DNA of 64,000 nucleotides from Pseudomonas sp. DG56-2 (lineage in GTDB: Bacteria; Pseudomonadota; Gammaproteobacteria; Pseudomonadales; Pseudomonadaceae): the NCBI RefSeq assembly GCF_004803755.1, contig NZ_CP032311.1, positions 5,668,001 to 5,732,000 on the forward strand, in the 5' to 3' direction. A program made the translations under genes and the position numbers. Below, piece after piece: positions 30,264 to 40,062 of the stretch. Each line of letters begins with the position of its first letter. The first letter of the stretch is position 1. The notes beneath the pieces were generated by a model that was given only the letters and a program-made list of their open reading frames with translations, ran no database searches and was not told where the DNA came from.

Positions 30264-31270
30264 CACGTATTCAACCTTCCGCTTCGCCAACCACGCCGCG
30301 CGTATGGCGCGCCATTGCCGCGCTGATGTTCAGCCTGGTACTGGCCCCCGCCGTCATGGCCGATGATCCTGTCAATGCACCCGCCACACCTGCTGCCGTT
30401 GCCCCAGCTGCCGCACCCGCTGCTGCACCTGCCGCCGCGCCTGCAACTGACGGCGAACAAGCTGCAGCACCTGTCGATCCGGCTGCAGCACCGACAGTGG
30501 CCCCCGTAGACGGTCAAGTCCCGGACACCGGTGAGCAAGGCCTGGTTGAAGAAACCAGCCTGGGCATGGCCCATGACCTGTCCCCATGGGGCATGTACAA
30601 AAACGCCGACATCGTGGTCAAGATAGTCATGATCGGCTTGGCGATTGCCTCGATCATTACCTGGACCATCTGGATCGCCAAGGGCTTCGAGCTGCTGGGT
30701 GCCAAGCGTCGTCTGCGTGGCGAAATTGCCGCCCTGAAAAAGGCTACCACCCTCAAGGAAGCCAGCGATGGCGCCAACAAGGAAGGCACCCTGGCGCACC
30801 TGTTGGTCCATGATGCCCTTGATGAAATGCGCCTTTCGGCCAATACCCGCGAGAAAGAAGGCATCAAGGAACGCGTCAGCTTCCGTCTTGAGCGCCTGGT
30901 AGCGGCCAGCGGCCGCAACATGAGCAGCGGCACCGGCGTACTGGCCACCATTGGTTCGACCGCACCGTTTGTCGGTCTGTTCGGAACCGTGTGGGGCATC
31001 ATGAACAGCTTCATCGGCATTGCAAAAACCCAGACCACCAACCTGGCGGTAGTAGCTCCAGGTATTGCCGAAGCCCTGCTGGCTACAGCGTTGGGCCTGG
31101 TTGCAGCGATCCCGGCCGTGGTTATCTACAACGTCTTCGCCCGCTCTATCGCTGGGTACAAAGCGCAAGTATCCGACGCTTCTGCAGAAGTGCTGCTGCT
31201 GGTCAGCCGTGATCTGGACCACCAGCCAAGTGACCGCGCCAGCGCGCCTCACATGGTGAAAGTGGGGTAA
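30260..31270 (+). CDS. exbB: TonB-system energiser ExbB
   Basis: A 336-residue MotA/TolQ/ExbB protein. A signal peptide (ALMFSLVLAPAVMADD) leads into a periplasmic Ala/Pro-rich tract with several AAAP repeats (about residues 45-90), then three membrane helices and a cytoplasmic domain. The segment GTGVLATIGSTAPFVGLFGT is diagnostic. With ExbD it uses proton motive force to drive TonB. exbD starts 3 bp after its stop. Confidence 0.97.
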   Translation: MTRIQPSASPTTPRVWRAIAALMFSLVLAPAVMADDPVNAPATPAAVAPAAAPAAAPAAAPATDGEQAAAPVDPAAAPTVAPVDGQVPDTGEQGLVEETSLGMAHDLSPWGMYKNADIVVKIVMIGLAIASIITWTIWIAKGFELLGAKRRLRGEIAALKKATTLKEASDGANKEGTLAHLLVHDALDEMRLSANTREKEGIKERVSFRLERLVAASGRNMSSGTGVLATIGSTAPFVGLFGTVWGIMNSFIGIAKTQTTNLAVVAPGIAEALLATALGLVAAIPAVVIYNVFARSIAGYKAQVSDASAEVLLLVSRDLDHQPSDRASAPHMVKVG

Positions 31271-31273
31271 GCC

Positions 31274-31699
31274 ATGGGCCTGCATCTTAACGAAGGTGGC
31301 GATGACCTCGCCGAGAACCACGAAATCAACGTCACACCGTTTATCGATGTGATGTTGGTCCTGCTGATCATCTTCATGGTGGCAGCGCCTCTGGCAACCG
31401 TTGATATCAAGGTCGACCTACCAGCCTCTACCGCCAAACCGGCACCGAGACCGGAGAAACCAATCTTCCTCAGCGTCAAGGCTGACCAGAATGTCTACGT
31501 CGGTGAAGAGCAGGTCCAGCGCGAGCAACTCGGCGCGCTGCTCGATGCCAAGACTAAAGGCGACAAGGACACGACGATCTTCTTCCAGGCCGACAAAGGC
31601 GTGGACTACGGCGATCTGATGGAAGTCATGAATACGCTGCGCGCGGCCGGTTACCTGAAAGTCGGTCTGGTCGGGCTTGAGACGGCAGCCAAGAAATGA
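31274..31699 (+). CDS. exbD: TonB-system energiser ExbD
   Basis: A 141-residue protein with one membrane helix, NVTPFIDVMLVLLIIFMVAA, carrying the proton-path Asp25. The periplasmic part (KPIFLSVKADQNVYVGEEQV) matches the ExbD/TolR domain. It is tightly linked to exbB and overlaps tonB by four bases (ATGA), so the three subunits are made from one mRNA. Confidence 0.97.
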   Translation: MGLHLNEGGDDLAENHEINVTPFIDVMLVLLIIFMVAAPLATVDIKVDLPASTAKPAPRPEKPIFLSVKADQNVYVGEEQVQREQLGALLDAKTKGDKDTTIFFQADKGVDYGDLMEVMNTLRAAGYLKVGLVGLETAAKK

Positions 31700-32433
31700 T
31701 CAAGACGCGGCATAAGCTGGCGCGTTACAGCAGTAGTCTGGCGATTGTGCTGGGTATCCATGCCATTGCCGTGCTGCTGACGCTCAATTGGTCGGTACCC
31801 CAAGCGATCGAATTACCGCCTGCGGCGATGATGATCGAGATGGCACCGCTGCCGGTACCTGCTCCACCACCACCGCCCAAGGTAGTGACTCCGCCTCAGC
31901 CGCCAGCGCCGGTCGAAGAATTGCCGCTGCCGAAACTGGCTGAGGCACCGAAGCCGAAGATCGCCGTTGCCAAGCAAGTCAAGCCGAAGGCCAAACCGCA
32001 GCCGCCCAAGCCTGAGAAGAAGCCTGAGCCGCCACAAGACAAGCCTACCGACGAGCAAGTGGTCGACACGCCGCCAAGCAACGCGCCAGCGCAGAAATCC
32101 GCAGCGCCTGCTCCAAGCATCGCCACCAACAGCAATGCCTTGCCAACCTGGCAGAGCGACCTGTTGCGCCACTTGGCCAAGTACAAGCGCTATCCGGAGA
32201 ACGCTCGGCGCATGCGCATGGAAGGTATCAACCGTTTGCGCTTCGTAGTCGATGGCGAGGGCAAGATACTCTCCTACGCCCTGGCTGGCGGTTCGGGAAG
32301 TGCGGCACTGGACAGAGCAACCCTGGAGATGATCCGTCGTGCTCAACCCGTACCACCACCGCCCAAGGAATTGCTCAACAACGGCAGCATCGAAGTGATC
32401 GCGCCATTCGTCTACTCGCTGGATAAGCGCTGA
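31696..32433 (+). CDS. tonB: TonB energy-transducing protein
   Basis: A 245-residue protein with an N-terminal anchor (LAIVLGIHAIAVLLTLNW, with the His of the TonB anchor), a long Pro/Lys-rich spacer (about residues 50-130) that spans the periplasm, and a C-terminal TonB domain (YKRYPENARRMRMEGINRLR, ending RRAQPVPPPP). It carries energy to outer-membrane receptors for iron siderophores and other ligands. It overlaps exbD by ATGA and is last in the operon; oxyR begins 93 bp later. Confidence 0.96.
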   Translation: MIKTRHKLARYSSSLAIVLGIHAIAVLLTLNWSVPQAIELPPAAMMIEMAPLPVPAPPPPPKVVTPPQPPAPVEELPLPKLAEAPKPKIAVAKQVKPKAKPQPPKPEKKPEPPQDKPTDEQVVDTPPSNAPAQKSAAPAPSIATNSNALPTWQSDLLRHLAKYKRYPENARRMRMEGINRLRFVVDGEGKILSYALAGGSGSAALDRATLEMIRRAQPVPPPPKELLNNGSIEVIAPFVYSLDKR

Positions 32434-32526
32434 CGCATTGTTTCTGTCACAAACGGGCAACTCTGATAACGTGCGTCTATCGATTGCAGCCGCTATGCTG
32501 GGGCCGCAAATTCATGGACGCCCGTT

Positions 32527-33447
32527 ATGACCCTCACAGAATTGCGCTACATCGTCACCCTCGCTCAAGAACAGCACTTCGGCCACGCGGCCGAGCGCTG
32601 TCATGTCAGCCAGCCGACCCTGTCGGTGGGCGTGAAAAAACTTGAGGACGAGCTCGGTGTATTGATCTTCGAGCGCAGCAAAAGCGCTGTTCGCCTGACC
32701 CCGGTTGGCGAAGGAATCGTCGCTCAGGCTCAAAAAGTTCTCGAACAGGCTCAAGGTATCCGCGAGCTGGCCCAGGCAGGCAAGAACCAACTGACCGCTC
32801 CGCTGAAAGTCGGTGCGATCTACACGGTAGGCCCGTATCTGTTCCCACACCTGATCCCGCAACTGCACCGTGTCGCACCGCAGATGCCGTTGTACATCGA
32901 AGAGAACTTCACTCACATCCTGCGCGACAAGTTGCGCAACGGTGAGCTGGACGCAGTGATCATTGCCTTGCCGTTCAACGAAGCCGATGTCCTGACCTTG
33001 CCGTTGTACGATGAACCTTTCTATGTGCTGATGCCCAGCGAACACCCCTGGACCAAGAAGCAGACCATCGATTCCAGCCTGCTCAACGACAAGAGCCTGC
33101 TGCTGTTGGGCGAAGGCCATTGCTTCCGTGACCAGGTGCTGGAAGCCTGCCCAACCCTGACCAAAGGTAGCGACGGCGCCAAGCACACCACGGTTGAGTC
33201 CAGCTCGCTGGAAACCATCCGCCATATGGTGGCCTCGGGCCTTGGTGTATCGATCCTGCCGTTGTCGGCAGTGCATAGCCATCACTATGCGCCTGGAGTG
33301 CTCGAAGTGCGCCCACTGAGCCCACCGGCACCGTTTCGCACGGTGGCGATTGCCTGGCGCGCCAGCTTTCCGCGGCCCAAGGCGATCGAGATTCTTGCCG
33401 ACTCCATCCGCCTGTGCTCGGTGGCCAAGCCATCTGCGAGTCAGTAG
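32527..33447 (+). CDS. oxyR: Hydrogen peroxide sensor OxyR
   Basis: A 306-residue LysR-family regulator. The helix-turn-helix (FGHAAERCHVSQPTLSVGVKKLE) and the redox segment GHCFRDQVLEAC are intact, with Cys199 and Cys208 at the same positions as in E. coli OxyR. Peroxide makes the disulfide, which switches on catalase, alkyl hydroperoxide reductase and iron-control genes. It lies 9 bp before recG, the neighbour known from pseudomonads. Confidence 0.97.
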   Translation: MTLTELRYIVTLAQEQHFGHAAERCHVSQPTLSVGVKKLEDELGVLIFERSKSAVRLTPVGEGIVAQAQKVLEQAQGIRELAQAGKNQLTAPLKVGAIYTVGPYLFPHLIPQLHRVAPQMPLYIEENFTHILRDKLRNGELDAVIIALPFNEADVLTLPLYDEPFYVLMPSEHPWTKKQTIDSSLLNDKSLLLLGEGHCFRDQVLEACPTLTKGSDGAKHTTVESSSLETIRHMVASGLGVSILPLSAVHSHHYAPGVLEVRPLSPPAPFRTVAIAWRASFPRPKAIEILADSIRLCSVAKPSASQ

Positions 33448-33456
33448 GAAGCTGAT

Positions 33457-35532
33457 ATGCCGGAGTTGTCTCAGGTTTCGGTAACCGCACTCAAGGGTGT
33501 CGGCGAAGCCATGGCTGAAAAGCTGGCCAAGGTCGGACTGGAAAACCTTCAGGACGTACTTTTTCACTTGCCGTTGCGCTATCAGGACCGCACCCGTGTG
33601 GTCCCGATTGGCGCCCTGCGTCCTGGTCAGGATGCGGTGATCGAGGGTGTCGTCAGCGGCACGGATGTGGTGATGGGCAAGCGCCGCAGCCTACTGGTTC
33701 GCCTGGGTGACGGAACCGGCGTGCTGAGCCTGCGCTTCTACCACTTCAGCAATGCGCAGAAAGAAGGCCTCAAACGGGGTACGCACCTGCGCTGCTACGG
33801 TGAAGCCCGCCCTGGCGCATCGGGACTGGAAATCTACCACCCTGAGTACCGCGCCCTGACCGGCGACGAGCCTGCTCCGGTGGAGCAAACCCTGACGCCG
33901 ATCTACCCAACCACCGAAGGCCTGACCCAGCAACGGCTGCGCCAGCTGTGCCAGCAGAGCCTGGCCATGCTCGGCCCACGCAGCCTGCCAGACTGGCTCC
34001 CGCCAGAACTGGCGCGTGACTACCAACTGGCACCCTTGGACGATGCGATCCGCTATCTGCATCATCCACCCGCCGATGCCGATGTCGATGAACTTGCCGA
34101 AGGCCAGCATTGGGCCCAGCACCGCCTGGCGTTCGAAGAGCTGTTGACCCATCAGTTGTCCCAACAACGGTTGCGCGAGAGCCTGCGCGCTCAACGCGCT
34201 CCGGCGCTGCCCAAAGCCACCCACTTGCCCGCGCAGTACCTGGCCAATCTCGGCTTCGCACCCACTGGCGCCCAGCAACGGGTCGGCAACGAGATTGCCT
34301 ACGACCTTAGCCAGCCGGAACCGATGCTGCGCCTGGTCCAGGGTGATGTGGGCGCGGGCAAGACCGTAGTGGCTGCGCTGGCAGCCCTGCAGGCGCTCGA
34401 GGCCGGCTATCAAGTGGCATTGATGGCGCCCACCGAGATTCTCGCCGAGCAGCACTTCATTACTTTCAAGCGCTGGCTTGAGCCACTTGGCATCGAAGTC
34501 GCCTGGCTGGCTGGCAAACTCAAGGGCAAAGCCCGCGCCAGCGCTCTGGAGCAAATTGCCGGAGGCGCGCCAATGGTGGTGGGCACTCATGCGCTGTTTC
34601 AGGAAGAGGTGAAGTTCAAGAACCTGGCCCTGGCGATCATCGATGAACAGCACCGCTTCGGTGTTCAACAGCGCCTGGCCCTGCGACAAAAAGGCGTAGG
34701 CGGTCAGTTGTGCCCTCATCAGTTGATCATGACGGCTACACCTATCCCGCGCACCTTGGCAATGAGCGCCTATGCCGATCTGGATACCTCTATTCTCGAT
34801 GAGTTGCCGCCCGGGCGCACACCGGTCAATACCGTACTGGTTGCTGACAGTCGACGTTTCGAAGTGGTCGAGCGGGTACGTGCTGCCTGCGCTGAAGGGC
34901 GTCAGGCCTATTGGGTGTGCACCCTGATCGAAGAGTCTGAAGAGCTAACCTGCCAGGCTGCCGAAACAACCTTCGAGGAGCTAGGCAGTGCTTTGGGTGA
35001 ATTACGCGTCGGCTTGATCCACGGGCGTCTGAAACCTGCGGAGAAAGCCGCGATCATGGCCGAGTTCAAACAGGGCAACCTGCAATTGCTGGTCGCCACC
35101 ACGGTGATCGAGGTCGGGGTGGATGTTCCCAATGCCAGTTTGATGATCATCGAAAACCCGGAGCGTCTTGGTCTTGCGCAACTCCACCAGTTGCGCGGCC
35201 GGGTGGGTCGAGGCAGTGCAGTAAGCCATTGTGTCCTGCTTTACCATCCGCCGCTTTCACAGATCGGGCGCGAGCGTCTGGGCATCATGCGTGAAACCAA
35301 TGACGGCTTCATCATTGCCGAGAAAGACCTGGAGCTGCGTGGGCCTGGGGAAATGCTTGGCACTCGTCAGACTGGCCTGTTGCAGTTCAAGGTCGCCGAC
35401 CTGATGCGTGACGCAGACCTGTTACCCGCAGTGAGAGACGCTGCGCAGACGCTGCTGGCGCGCTGGCCAGGTCATGTCAGCCCGTTGCTCGAGCGTTGGC
35501 TGCGACATGGGCAGCAGTACGGACAAGTGTGA
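33457..35532 (+). CDS. recG: ATP-dependent DNA helicase RecG
   Basis: A 691-residue replication-fork and branch-migration helicase. The N-terminal wedge with OB fold (GTGVLSLRFYHFSN), Walker A GDVGAGKTVVA, a DEQHRFGVQQR box in place of DEAH, the TATPIPRTLAM motif and the C-terminal QLRGRVGRG are all visible. Length matches the family. It directly follows oxyR, so peroxide sensing and fork repair share a transcript. Confidence 0.97.
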   Translation: MPELSQVSVTALKGVGEAMAEKLAKVGLENLQDVLFHLPLRYQDRTRVVPIGALRPGQDAVIEGVVSGTDVVMGKRRSLLVRLGDGTGVLSLRFYHFSNAQKEGLKRGTHLRCYGEARPGASGLEIYHPEYRALTGDEPAPVEQTLTPIYPTTEGLTQQRLRQLCQQSLAMLGPRSLPDWLPPELARDYQLAPLDDAIRYLHHPPADADVDELAEGQHWAQHRLAFEELLTHQLSQQRLRESLRAQRAPALPKATHLPAQYLANLGFAPTGAQQRVGNEIAYDLSQPEPMLRLVQGDVGAGKTVVAALAALQALEAGYQVALMAPTEILAEQHFITFKRWLEPLGIEVAWLAGKLKGKARASALEQIAGGAPMVVGTHALFQEEVKFKNLALAIIDEQHRFGVQQRLALRQKGVGGQLCPHQLIMTATPIPRTLAMSAYADLDTSILDELPPGRTPVNTVLVADSRRFEVVERVRAACAEGRQAYWVCTLIEESEELTCQAAETTFEELGSALGELRVGLIHGRLKPAEKAAIMAEFKQGNLQLLVATTVIEVGVDVPNASLMIIENPERLGLAQLHQLRGRVGRGSAVSHCVLLYHPPLSQIGRERLGIMRETNDGFIIAEKDLELRGPGEMLGTRQTGLLQFKVADLMRDADLLPAVRDAAQTLLARWPGHVSPLLERWLRHGQQYGQV

Positions 35533-35601
35533 CGTCCGTCTCAGAATGGATCCATCTTGCGACACAAGCTGGTTATACTCTTGCGATTATAAAATTTCTG
35601 G

Positions 35602-37011
35602 ATGCAGGCCATGACTGAAGTTGCCCTGGACACCGCAATCCCCCACGCTCCGCCTGTTATCCGGCTGCTGCTGGAAAAGCTTGGCATCGCCTATGGTGAA
35701 GTGCTGGACCATCCAAACCTGCTGCCAGAGCGCAAGGTACAGGCTGTCCTGCTCGACGACGCCGTGGGCGCGCTGATGGTGTTGTTTGCGCAAAATCAGT
35801 TGCTGGACCTCAACCGCCTGACCGAGCTGACTGGTCGCAAGCTTGCTGCCGTGCCCCTGGACCGCCTCAAGCTGATGCTCGACAAGCACGGCCTGAAGCT
35901 CCTGCCTGGCATTCCTGCGCTTACCAGCTCACCTTGCCTCTACGAGGAGAGCCTGCTCAAGCCAGAAAAGTTGCTGATTCATTCCGGCGAAGCAGGGTTG
36001 TTGCTGGAGATCGAACGTGACGATTTCAAGAAGATGCTCAGCAAAGCCAGTGCCGGCAGCTTTGGTGAGCCCCTGAGCAGTATTCGTCCGAACCTCGATC
36101 GTCCGATCGATGATCGCGACGAGATCACTCAGGCGGTCCAGGCCTTCACCGCGCGCCGTATCCAGCAACGCCTGGAAAGCACCATCGAAATTCCGCCTCT
36201 GGCTGAAACCGCGCAGAAGATCATCAAGCTACGCGTCGATCCCAACGCCACCATCGACGATATTACCGGCGTCGTCGAAACGGACCCGGCGCTGGCTGCG
36301 CAAGTGGTCAGTTGGGCTGCTTCGCCTTACTACGCCTCTCCGGGCAAGATTCGTTCAGTGGAGGACGCTATCGTCCGTGTGCTGGGCTTTGATCTGGTGA
36401 TCAACCTGGCACTGGGACTCGCGCTGGGCAAAACCCTGAGCCTGCCCAAGGATCACCCACAGGACACCACGCCCTACTGGCAACAGTCGATCTACACCGC
36501 TGCCGTGATTGAAGGGCTGACCCGTGCCATGCCCCGTGCCGAGCGCCCGGAAGCCGGGCTGACCTACCTGGCCGGGCTGCTGCACAACTTCGGCTACCTG
36601 CTGCTGGCGCATGTGTTTCCGCCGCACTTCTCGCTGATCTGCCGCCATCTGGAGGTCAACCCGCACCTGTGCCACAGCTATGTCGAACAGCACCTGCTAG
36701 GCATCAGCCGCGAGCAGATTGGCGCCTGGCTGATGCGTTATTGGGATATGCCCGAAGAGCTGTCCACGGCACTACGCTTTCAGCACGACCCGTACTACGC
36801 CGGCGACCATGCCGCGTTCCCGAACCTGGTGTGCCTGGCTGTACGCCTGTTGCGCACTCGCGGCATAGGTTCGGGCCCGGATGAATCAATCCCGGACGAA
36901 TTGCTGGAACGCCTGAACATATCCCGCGAAAAAGCGGCAGATGTGGTGAACAAAGTACTGGAGGCCGAAGCGCTGTTGCGCGAGCTGGCCTCGCAATTCA
37001 ATCACCACTAA
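35602..37011 (+). CDS. YbaK/aaRS-editing-like domain fused to an HDOD domain
   Basis: A 469-residue two-domain protein. Residues about 15-155 resemble the YbaK/ProX tRNA-editing fold (LPERKVQAVLL, then PGIPALTSSPCLYEESLL and LLIHSGEAGLLLEIERDDFKK). Residues about 185-400 form an HDOD domain (LAETAQKIIKLRVDPNATI, ETDPALAAQVVSWAASPYY, GLLHNFGYLLLAHVFP), an HD-like module common in signalling and lacking full metal ligands. ATG 35602 is used; ATG 35611 is possible. The function is unknown; signalling tied to translation or motility is conjecture. Confidence 0.85.
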   Translation: MQAMTEVALDTAIPHAPPVIRLLLEKLGIAYGEVLDHPNLLPERKVQAVLLDDAVGALMVLFAQNQLLDLNRLTELTGRKLAAVPLDRLKLMLDKHGLKLLPGIPALTSSPCLYEESLLKPEKLLIHSGEAGLLLEIERDDFKKMLSKASAGSFGEPLSSIRPNLDRPIDDRDEITQAVQAFTARRIQQRLESTIEIPPLAETAQKIIKLRVDPNATIDDITGVVETDPALAAQVVSWAASPYYASPGKIRSVEDAIVRVLGFDLVINLALGLALGKTLSLPKDHPQDTTPYWQQSIYTAAVIEGLTRAMPRAERPEAGLTYLAGLLHNFGYLLLAHVFPPHFSLICRHLEVNPHLCHSYVEQHLLGISREQIGAWLMRYWDMPEELSTALRFQHDPYYAGDHAAFPNLVCLAVRLLRTRGIGSGPDESIPDELLERLNISREKAADVVNKVLEAEALLRELASQFNHH

Positions 37012-37017
37012 GCCTGT

Positions 37018-37046
37018 GGCCTGTCCCTGCGGGGTCAGGCCTTTTT
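37018..37046 (+). terminator. Terminator after the HDOD gene
   Basis: GGCCTG-T-CCC-TGC-GGG-GT-CAGGCC followed by five T, beginning 7 bp past the stop. It overlaps the end of the convergent small gene. Confidence 0.85.
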
Positions 37047-37409
37047 CTTCGGCTTCAGGTACTTCATAAGCCCCTGGAACCAGATGACCAGCGCCGGGTT
37101 GCCCTTGATCTGGATGTTTTTTTCCTGAATCCCCTGCATGAATGCCAATTGCTTGTTCTTCGCTTGCAAGGTGGCAAAGCCGTAGGCCGAATCTTTGAAG
37201 GCAATGGCAAACGCCGGCTGGGGATGAGTGCCCGAGCGACTGCCGATACGCATGTCTTTGACGATGAAGTGACGTGCAACCTTGCCATCCAGCGTCTGCA
37301 GCTGGAACACCAGGTCCTTGTCGGCCAATTGTTGCTGGAACGCAGGGTTCTTGCGGCTGGCCTTGGCCATCAACAGCCCCATGGCCCAAAGGAGAAAGCG
37401 AAACTTCAT
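37035..37409 (-). CDS. Small SCP2-like protein of unknown function
   Basis: A 124-residue protein starting MKFRFLLWAMGLLMAKASR and containing FQLQTLDGKVARHFIVKDMRI and MQGIQEKNIQIKGNPALVIWF. The alternation of strands and amphipathic helices and the KGNPALVIWFQGLM end resemble sterol carrier protein 2-like domains, so lipid binding is a guess. Homologues in pseudomonads have been labelled helicase in databases, which nothing in the sequence supports. It has a basic C-terminus (KYLKPKKKA). Confidence 0.72.
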   Translation of the reverse strand: MKFRFLLWAMGLLMAKASRKNPAFQQQLADKDLVFQLQTLDGKVARHFIVKDMRIGSRSGTHPQPAFAIAFKDSAYGFATLQAKNKQLAFMQGIQEKNIQIKGNPALVIWFQGLMKYLKPKKKA

Positions 37410-37532
37410 TTGCGCGCCTCGGCTAAAAAGTGACTGGCGAAGCAGTTTATAGTCTCGCTATAAAAACACCATACTTTGCTACTCATTTCGCGAAGATCAA
37501 GGTAATTTGCTTTGTAACAGGGCCAATCCTGA

Positions 37533-37940
37533 TCACAACCCGGCAATTCTAGCCTGCGCCTGAGTGCTGACAAAGGGCTTCAAACGCCGCCCGATGCCCT
37601 CGCTTAATAGCACCGCCATCAAGGTCAGGCTGCCATTTAGGCTGGCATAAAACAGCGCGCGTACCGGGTGCTCGGGCATCAACCAATAGAGGATCAACGC
37701 AGCCTGGGCCAGCGTCAGCAAGATACGAACACGCAAGCGCATGATCATGGCGATAGGAATGCTGAAGATCATCAGCAAATACCAGGCCCCCCAGGCGACC
37801 ATACCAGCAGCCACGCCGCGGGCGGTGAAACCGCCAAAATTCTGTTTGTAGTAGCTGACCGCGTAATCGTTGAGCAGTACAAAGAGCACACATGCCAAGG
37901 TGTGCAGAGCGAAATTGAGCAGAAGACGGCGCCGGATCAT
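37533..37940 (-). CDS. Small integral membrane protein of unknown function
   Basis: A 135-residue protein with four predicted membrane segments (FALHTLACVLFVLLNDYAV, VAWGAWYLLMIFSIPIAMIM, ILLTLAQAALILYWLM, LNGSLTLMAVLLS) and a basic N-terminus MIRRR. The start is ATG 37940 after AGGGG; an upstream in-frame extension to 38066 runs past this site and is not credible. No domain is recognised. It lies between the SCP2-like gene and the HU gene, in the same direction. Confidence 0.72.
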   Translation of the reverse strand: MIRRRLLLNFALHTLACVLFVLLNDYAVSYYKQNFGGFTARGVAAGMVAWGAWYLLMIFSIPIAMIMRLRVRILLTLAQAALILYWLMPEHPVRALFYASLNGSLTLMAVLLSEGIGRRLKPFVSTQAQARIAGL

Positions 37941-38079
37941 AGGGCACCCCTGGCGTTCGAGGTCGTGCAGCGCAACATCTTGCGTCCCTCCTTGGACGTG
38001 GTCCGCTGTCTGACAGCGGTAATGAAAACGGGCACCGCGCGGGTACCCGTCTTCCAATGCAATCAATCCATGCGAGGCA

Positions 38080-38355
38080 TCAAGGATTGACGCTGTCCTT
38101 CAGGGACTTGCCTGGCTTGAACGCAACGGTATTGCTGGCTTTGATTTTGACAGGCTCACCGGTTTGCGGGTTTTTGCCAGTGCGAGCACCGCGGTGACGT
38201 TGCAGGAAAGTGCCAAATCCGACCAGAGTCACACTGTCTTTGCGGTGCAGTGCGCCAGTGATTTCTTCGAGAACGGCGTTGAGCACGCGATTGGCTTGCT
38301 CTTTGGTGAGATCGGCCTTTTCAGCGATAGCTGCGGCGAGTTCTGGTTTGCGCAT
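38080..38355 (-). CDS. hupA: DNA-binding protein HU
   Basis: A 91-residue HU/IHF-family protein with MRKPELAAAIAEKADLTKEQ at the start, VTLVGFGTFLQRHRGARTGKNP (the HU signature) and a C-terminal KPGKSLKDSVNP. It bends and compacts DNA without sequence choice. It is a housekeeping HU subunit; which of the pseudomonad hup paralogues it is rests on position (I recall hupA next to rubredoxin reductase). Confidence 0.95.
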   Translation of the reverse strand: MRKPELAAAIAEKADLTKEQANRVLNAVLEEITGALHRKDSVTLVGFGTFLQRHRGARTGKNPQTGEPVKIKASNTVAFKPGKSLKDSVNP

Positions 38356-38543
38356 AGGTGAAGCCTCTTAGACGGTTTTTTGTTTTTATGCCGTGCTGCT
38401 CTTCGCAAGCAGCGCCCAAGGCACCGCAGGCTCTAAACTGCGGCAGACGGAAGTGAGAATGGCATGCCGTCAGAGGCCGCGCCAGTCTCTGGGCGGCCAT
38501 TGTTCACGCAAACACAGGGGTAATCCGACAGAATGCAGGCCGT

Positions 38544-39692
38544 TTACGCCATAAGCGCTGGAAGTTGCCGATTTAGAGCCAGCTTTTCCATGACTGCCGA
38601 GCCCGTAAGGGCATAGCCCAGCAGGTTGCCCTCAGCATCGTGACAAAGCACTTTGAGGTCGATGCCCTGGCCTTCAACGTGCCAGGTCCCTTCACAACCA
38701 TGAGGCGGCACAGATACCACCAACGGGCAAGCGGGGGTTTTCACCGTCACCGGCATGGGGCCATAGGCAACCGCGGTGGGGTTGCCTACCAAGGTTTGCG
38801 CCAAGGCGCGCGCGCAACTCATCAGCGGCATGACATAAAGCAGATTCAACCCATCGACTTCAGCGCAGTCGCCCAGGGCGTAGATGTTGGCATGGGAGGT
38901 GCGCAACTGTCGGTCGACCACCACACCTCGGTTGACCTGCAAGCCAGCAGCAGCGGCCATATCGATACGCGGACGCAAGCCGACAGCAGAGACCACCAGA
39001 TCGCACGCGATGACCTGGCCGTCGGACAGATGCGCCTCAAGGCCGGCGCCAACCCGCTGCAGCCGGGTCAGCACCGGTCCCAGGTGCAAGCGCACCCCCA
39101 GCCCTTCCAGGCCAGCTTGCACGGCGGCTGCGGCAGCCGGATGCAATAGAGTCGGCATCACCTGCTCACAGGGTGCCACCAAATCCACCTGGAAGCCTCC
39201 CAGGCTCATGTCATTGGCAAACTCACAGCCGATCAGCCCGGCGCCCAAAATCAACACTCGCTGCTTGCCCGCGGCAGCGGCGCGAAAACGAGCGTAGTCC
39301 TCAAGGTCGTTGATCGGAAAAATCGCGTCACCGGCATCGCCTTCAACCGGAACCTGAACGGTTTGCGCCCCCCAAGCCAGAATCAGGTCGCGGTAGATAA
39401 CCTGTTCCTCACCAATCCACAGGCGCTTGTGACCTGGGTCGATTCCGCTGATACGGGTGTGGGTGCGTACTTCGGCGTTGAGCTGCTCGGCCATGGCTCC
39501 GGGTTCGGCCATGCTCAACCCATCTGCGTCTTTGTTCTTGGCAAAGCCGGTGGAAAGCATTGGTTTTGAGTAGGAACGGCCATCATCGGCGGTAATCAGT
39601 AGCAGCGGCGAATCGCCGTCGAGCTTACGAAATTCGCGGGCCAGGTTGTACCCCGCCAATCCTGTTCCGACAATTACCACTGGAGCCGTCAT
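38544..39692 (-). CDS. rubB: Rubredoxin-NAD(+) reductase
   Basis: A 382-residue FAD/NAD(P)-binding reductase of the pyridine nucleotide-disulfide family. The FAD motif [16 protein letters not shown] and the NAD motif [16 protein letters not shown] are present, as is [12 protein letters not shown] near the end. It reduces rubredoxin with NADH, serving alkane hydroxylase or oxidative-stress electron transfer. rubA lies 34 bp upstream in the same direction. Confidence 0.95.
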   Translation of the reverse strand: MTAPVVIVGTGLAGYNLAREFRKLDGDSPLLLITADDGRSYSKPMLSTGFAKNKDADGLSMAEPGAMAEQLNAEVRTHTRISGIDPGHKRLWIGEEQVIYRDLILAWGAQTVQVPVEGDAGDAIFPINDLEDYARFRAAAAGKQRVLILGAGLIGCEFANDMSLGGFQVDLVAPCEQVMPTLLHPAAAAAVQAGLEGLGVRLHLGPVLTRLQRVGAGLEAHLSDGQVIACDLVVSAVGLRPRIDMAAAAGLQVNRGVVVDRQLRTSHANIYALGDCAEVDGLNLLYVMPLMSCARALAQTLVGNPTAVAYGPMPVTVKTPACPLVVSVPPHGCEGTWHVEGQGIDLKVLCHDAEGNLLGYALTGSAVMEKLALNRQLPALMA

Positions 39693-39726
39693 GCCATGCT
39701 TTCCTCAAGTCTTGATTGAAAAATGA

Positions 39727-39894
39727 TCAGCCGATAGCGATCATTTCGAAGTCCATCTTGCCTACGCCACAGTCCGGACACAGCCAGTCCTGCGGAACAT
39801 CTTCCCAGCGTGTGCCAGGAGCAATGCCGTCATCCGGCCAGCCCTCGGCCTCATCGTAGATCAGACCGCAAACAATACACTGCCACTTTTTCAT
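39727..39894 (-). CDS. rubA: Rubredoxin
   Basis: A 55-residue iron protein with CIVCG (Cys6, Cys9) and CPDCG (Cys39, Cys42) binding one iron, and the aromatic core residues [19 protein letters not shown] and PQDWLCP. It carries electrons from the downstream reductase. The start is ATG 39894 (MKKWQC); an upstream codon would add five atypical residues. Confidence 0.95.
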   Translation of the reverse strand: MKKWQCIVCGLIYDEAEGWPDDGIAPGTRWEDVPQDWLCPDCGVGKMDFEMIAIG

Positions 39895-40062
39895 CACGCT
39901 TTTCCTCAACGAATTCAGGCTTTGGAGTGGCCGCTCTAGACAAAATTACACTGGCGACCATCTAAGGAAGGGCTTTGTACTGGAGCCAGGTGCCAGCATG
40001 CAAGCCGGATCGGGCAATCATGCTAAGCTCGCCGTCTCTTTGGCCTGTTAATCCATACCATC

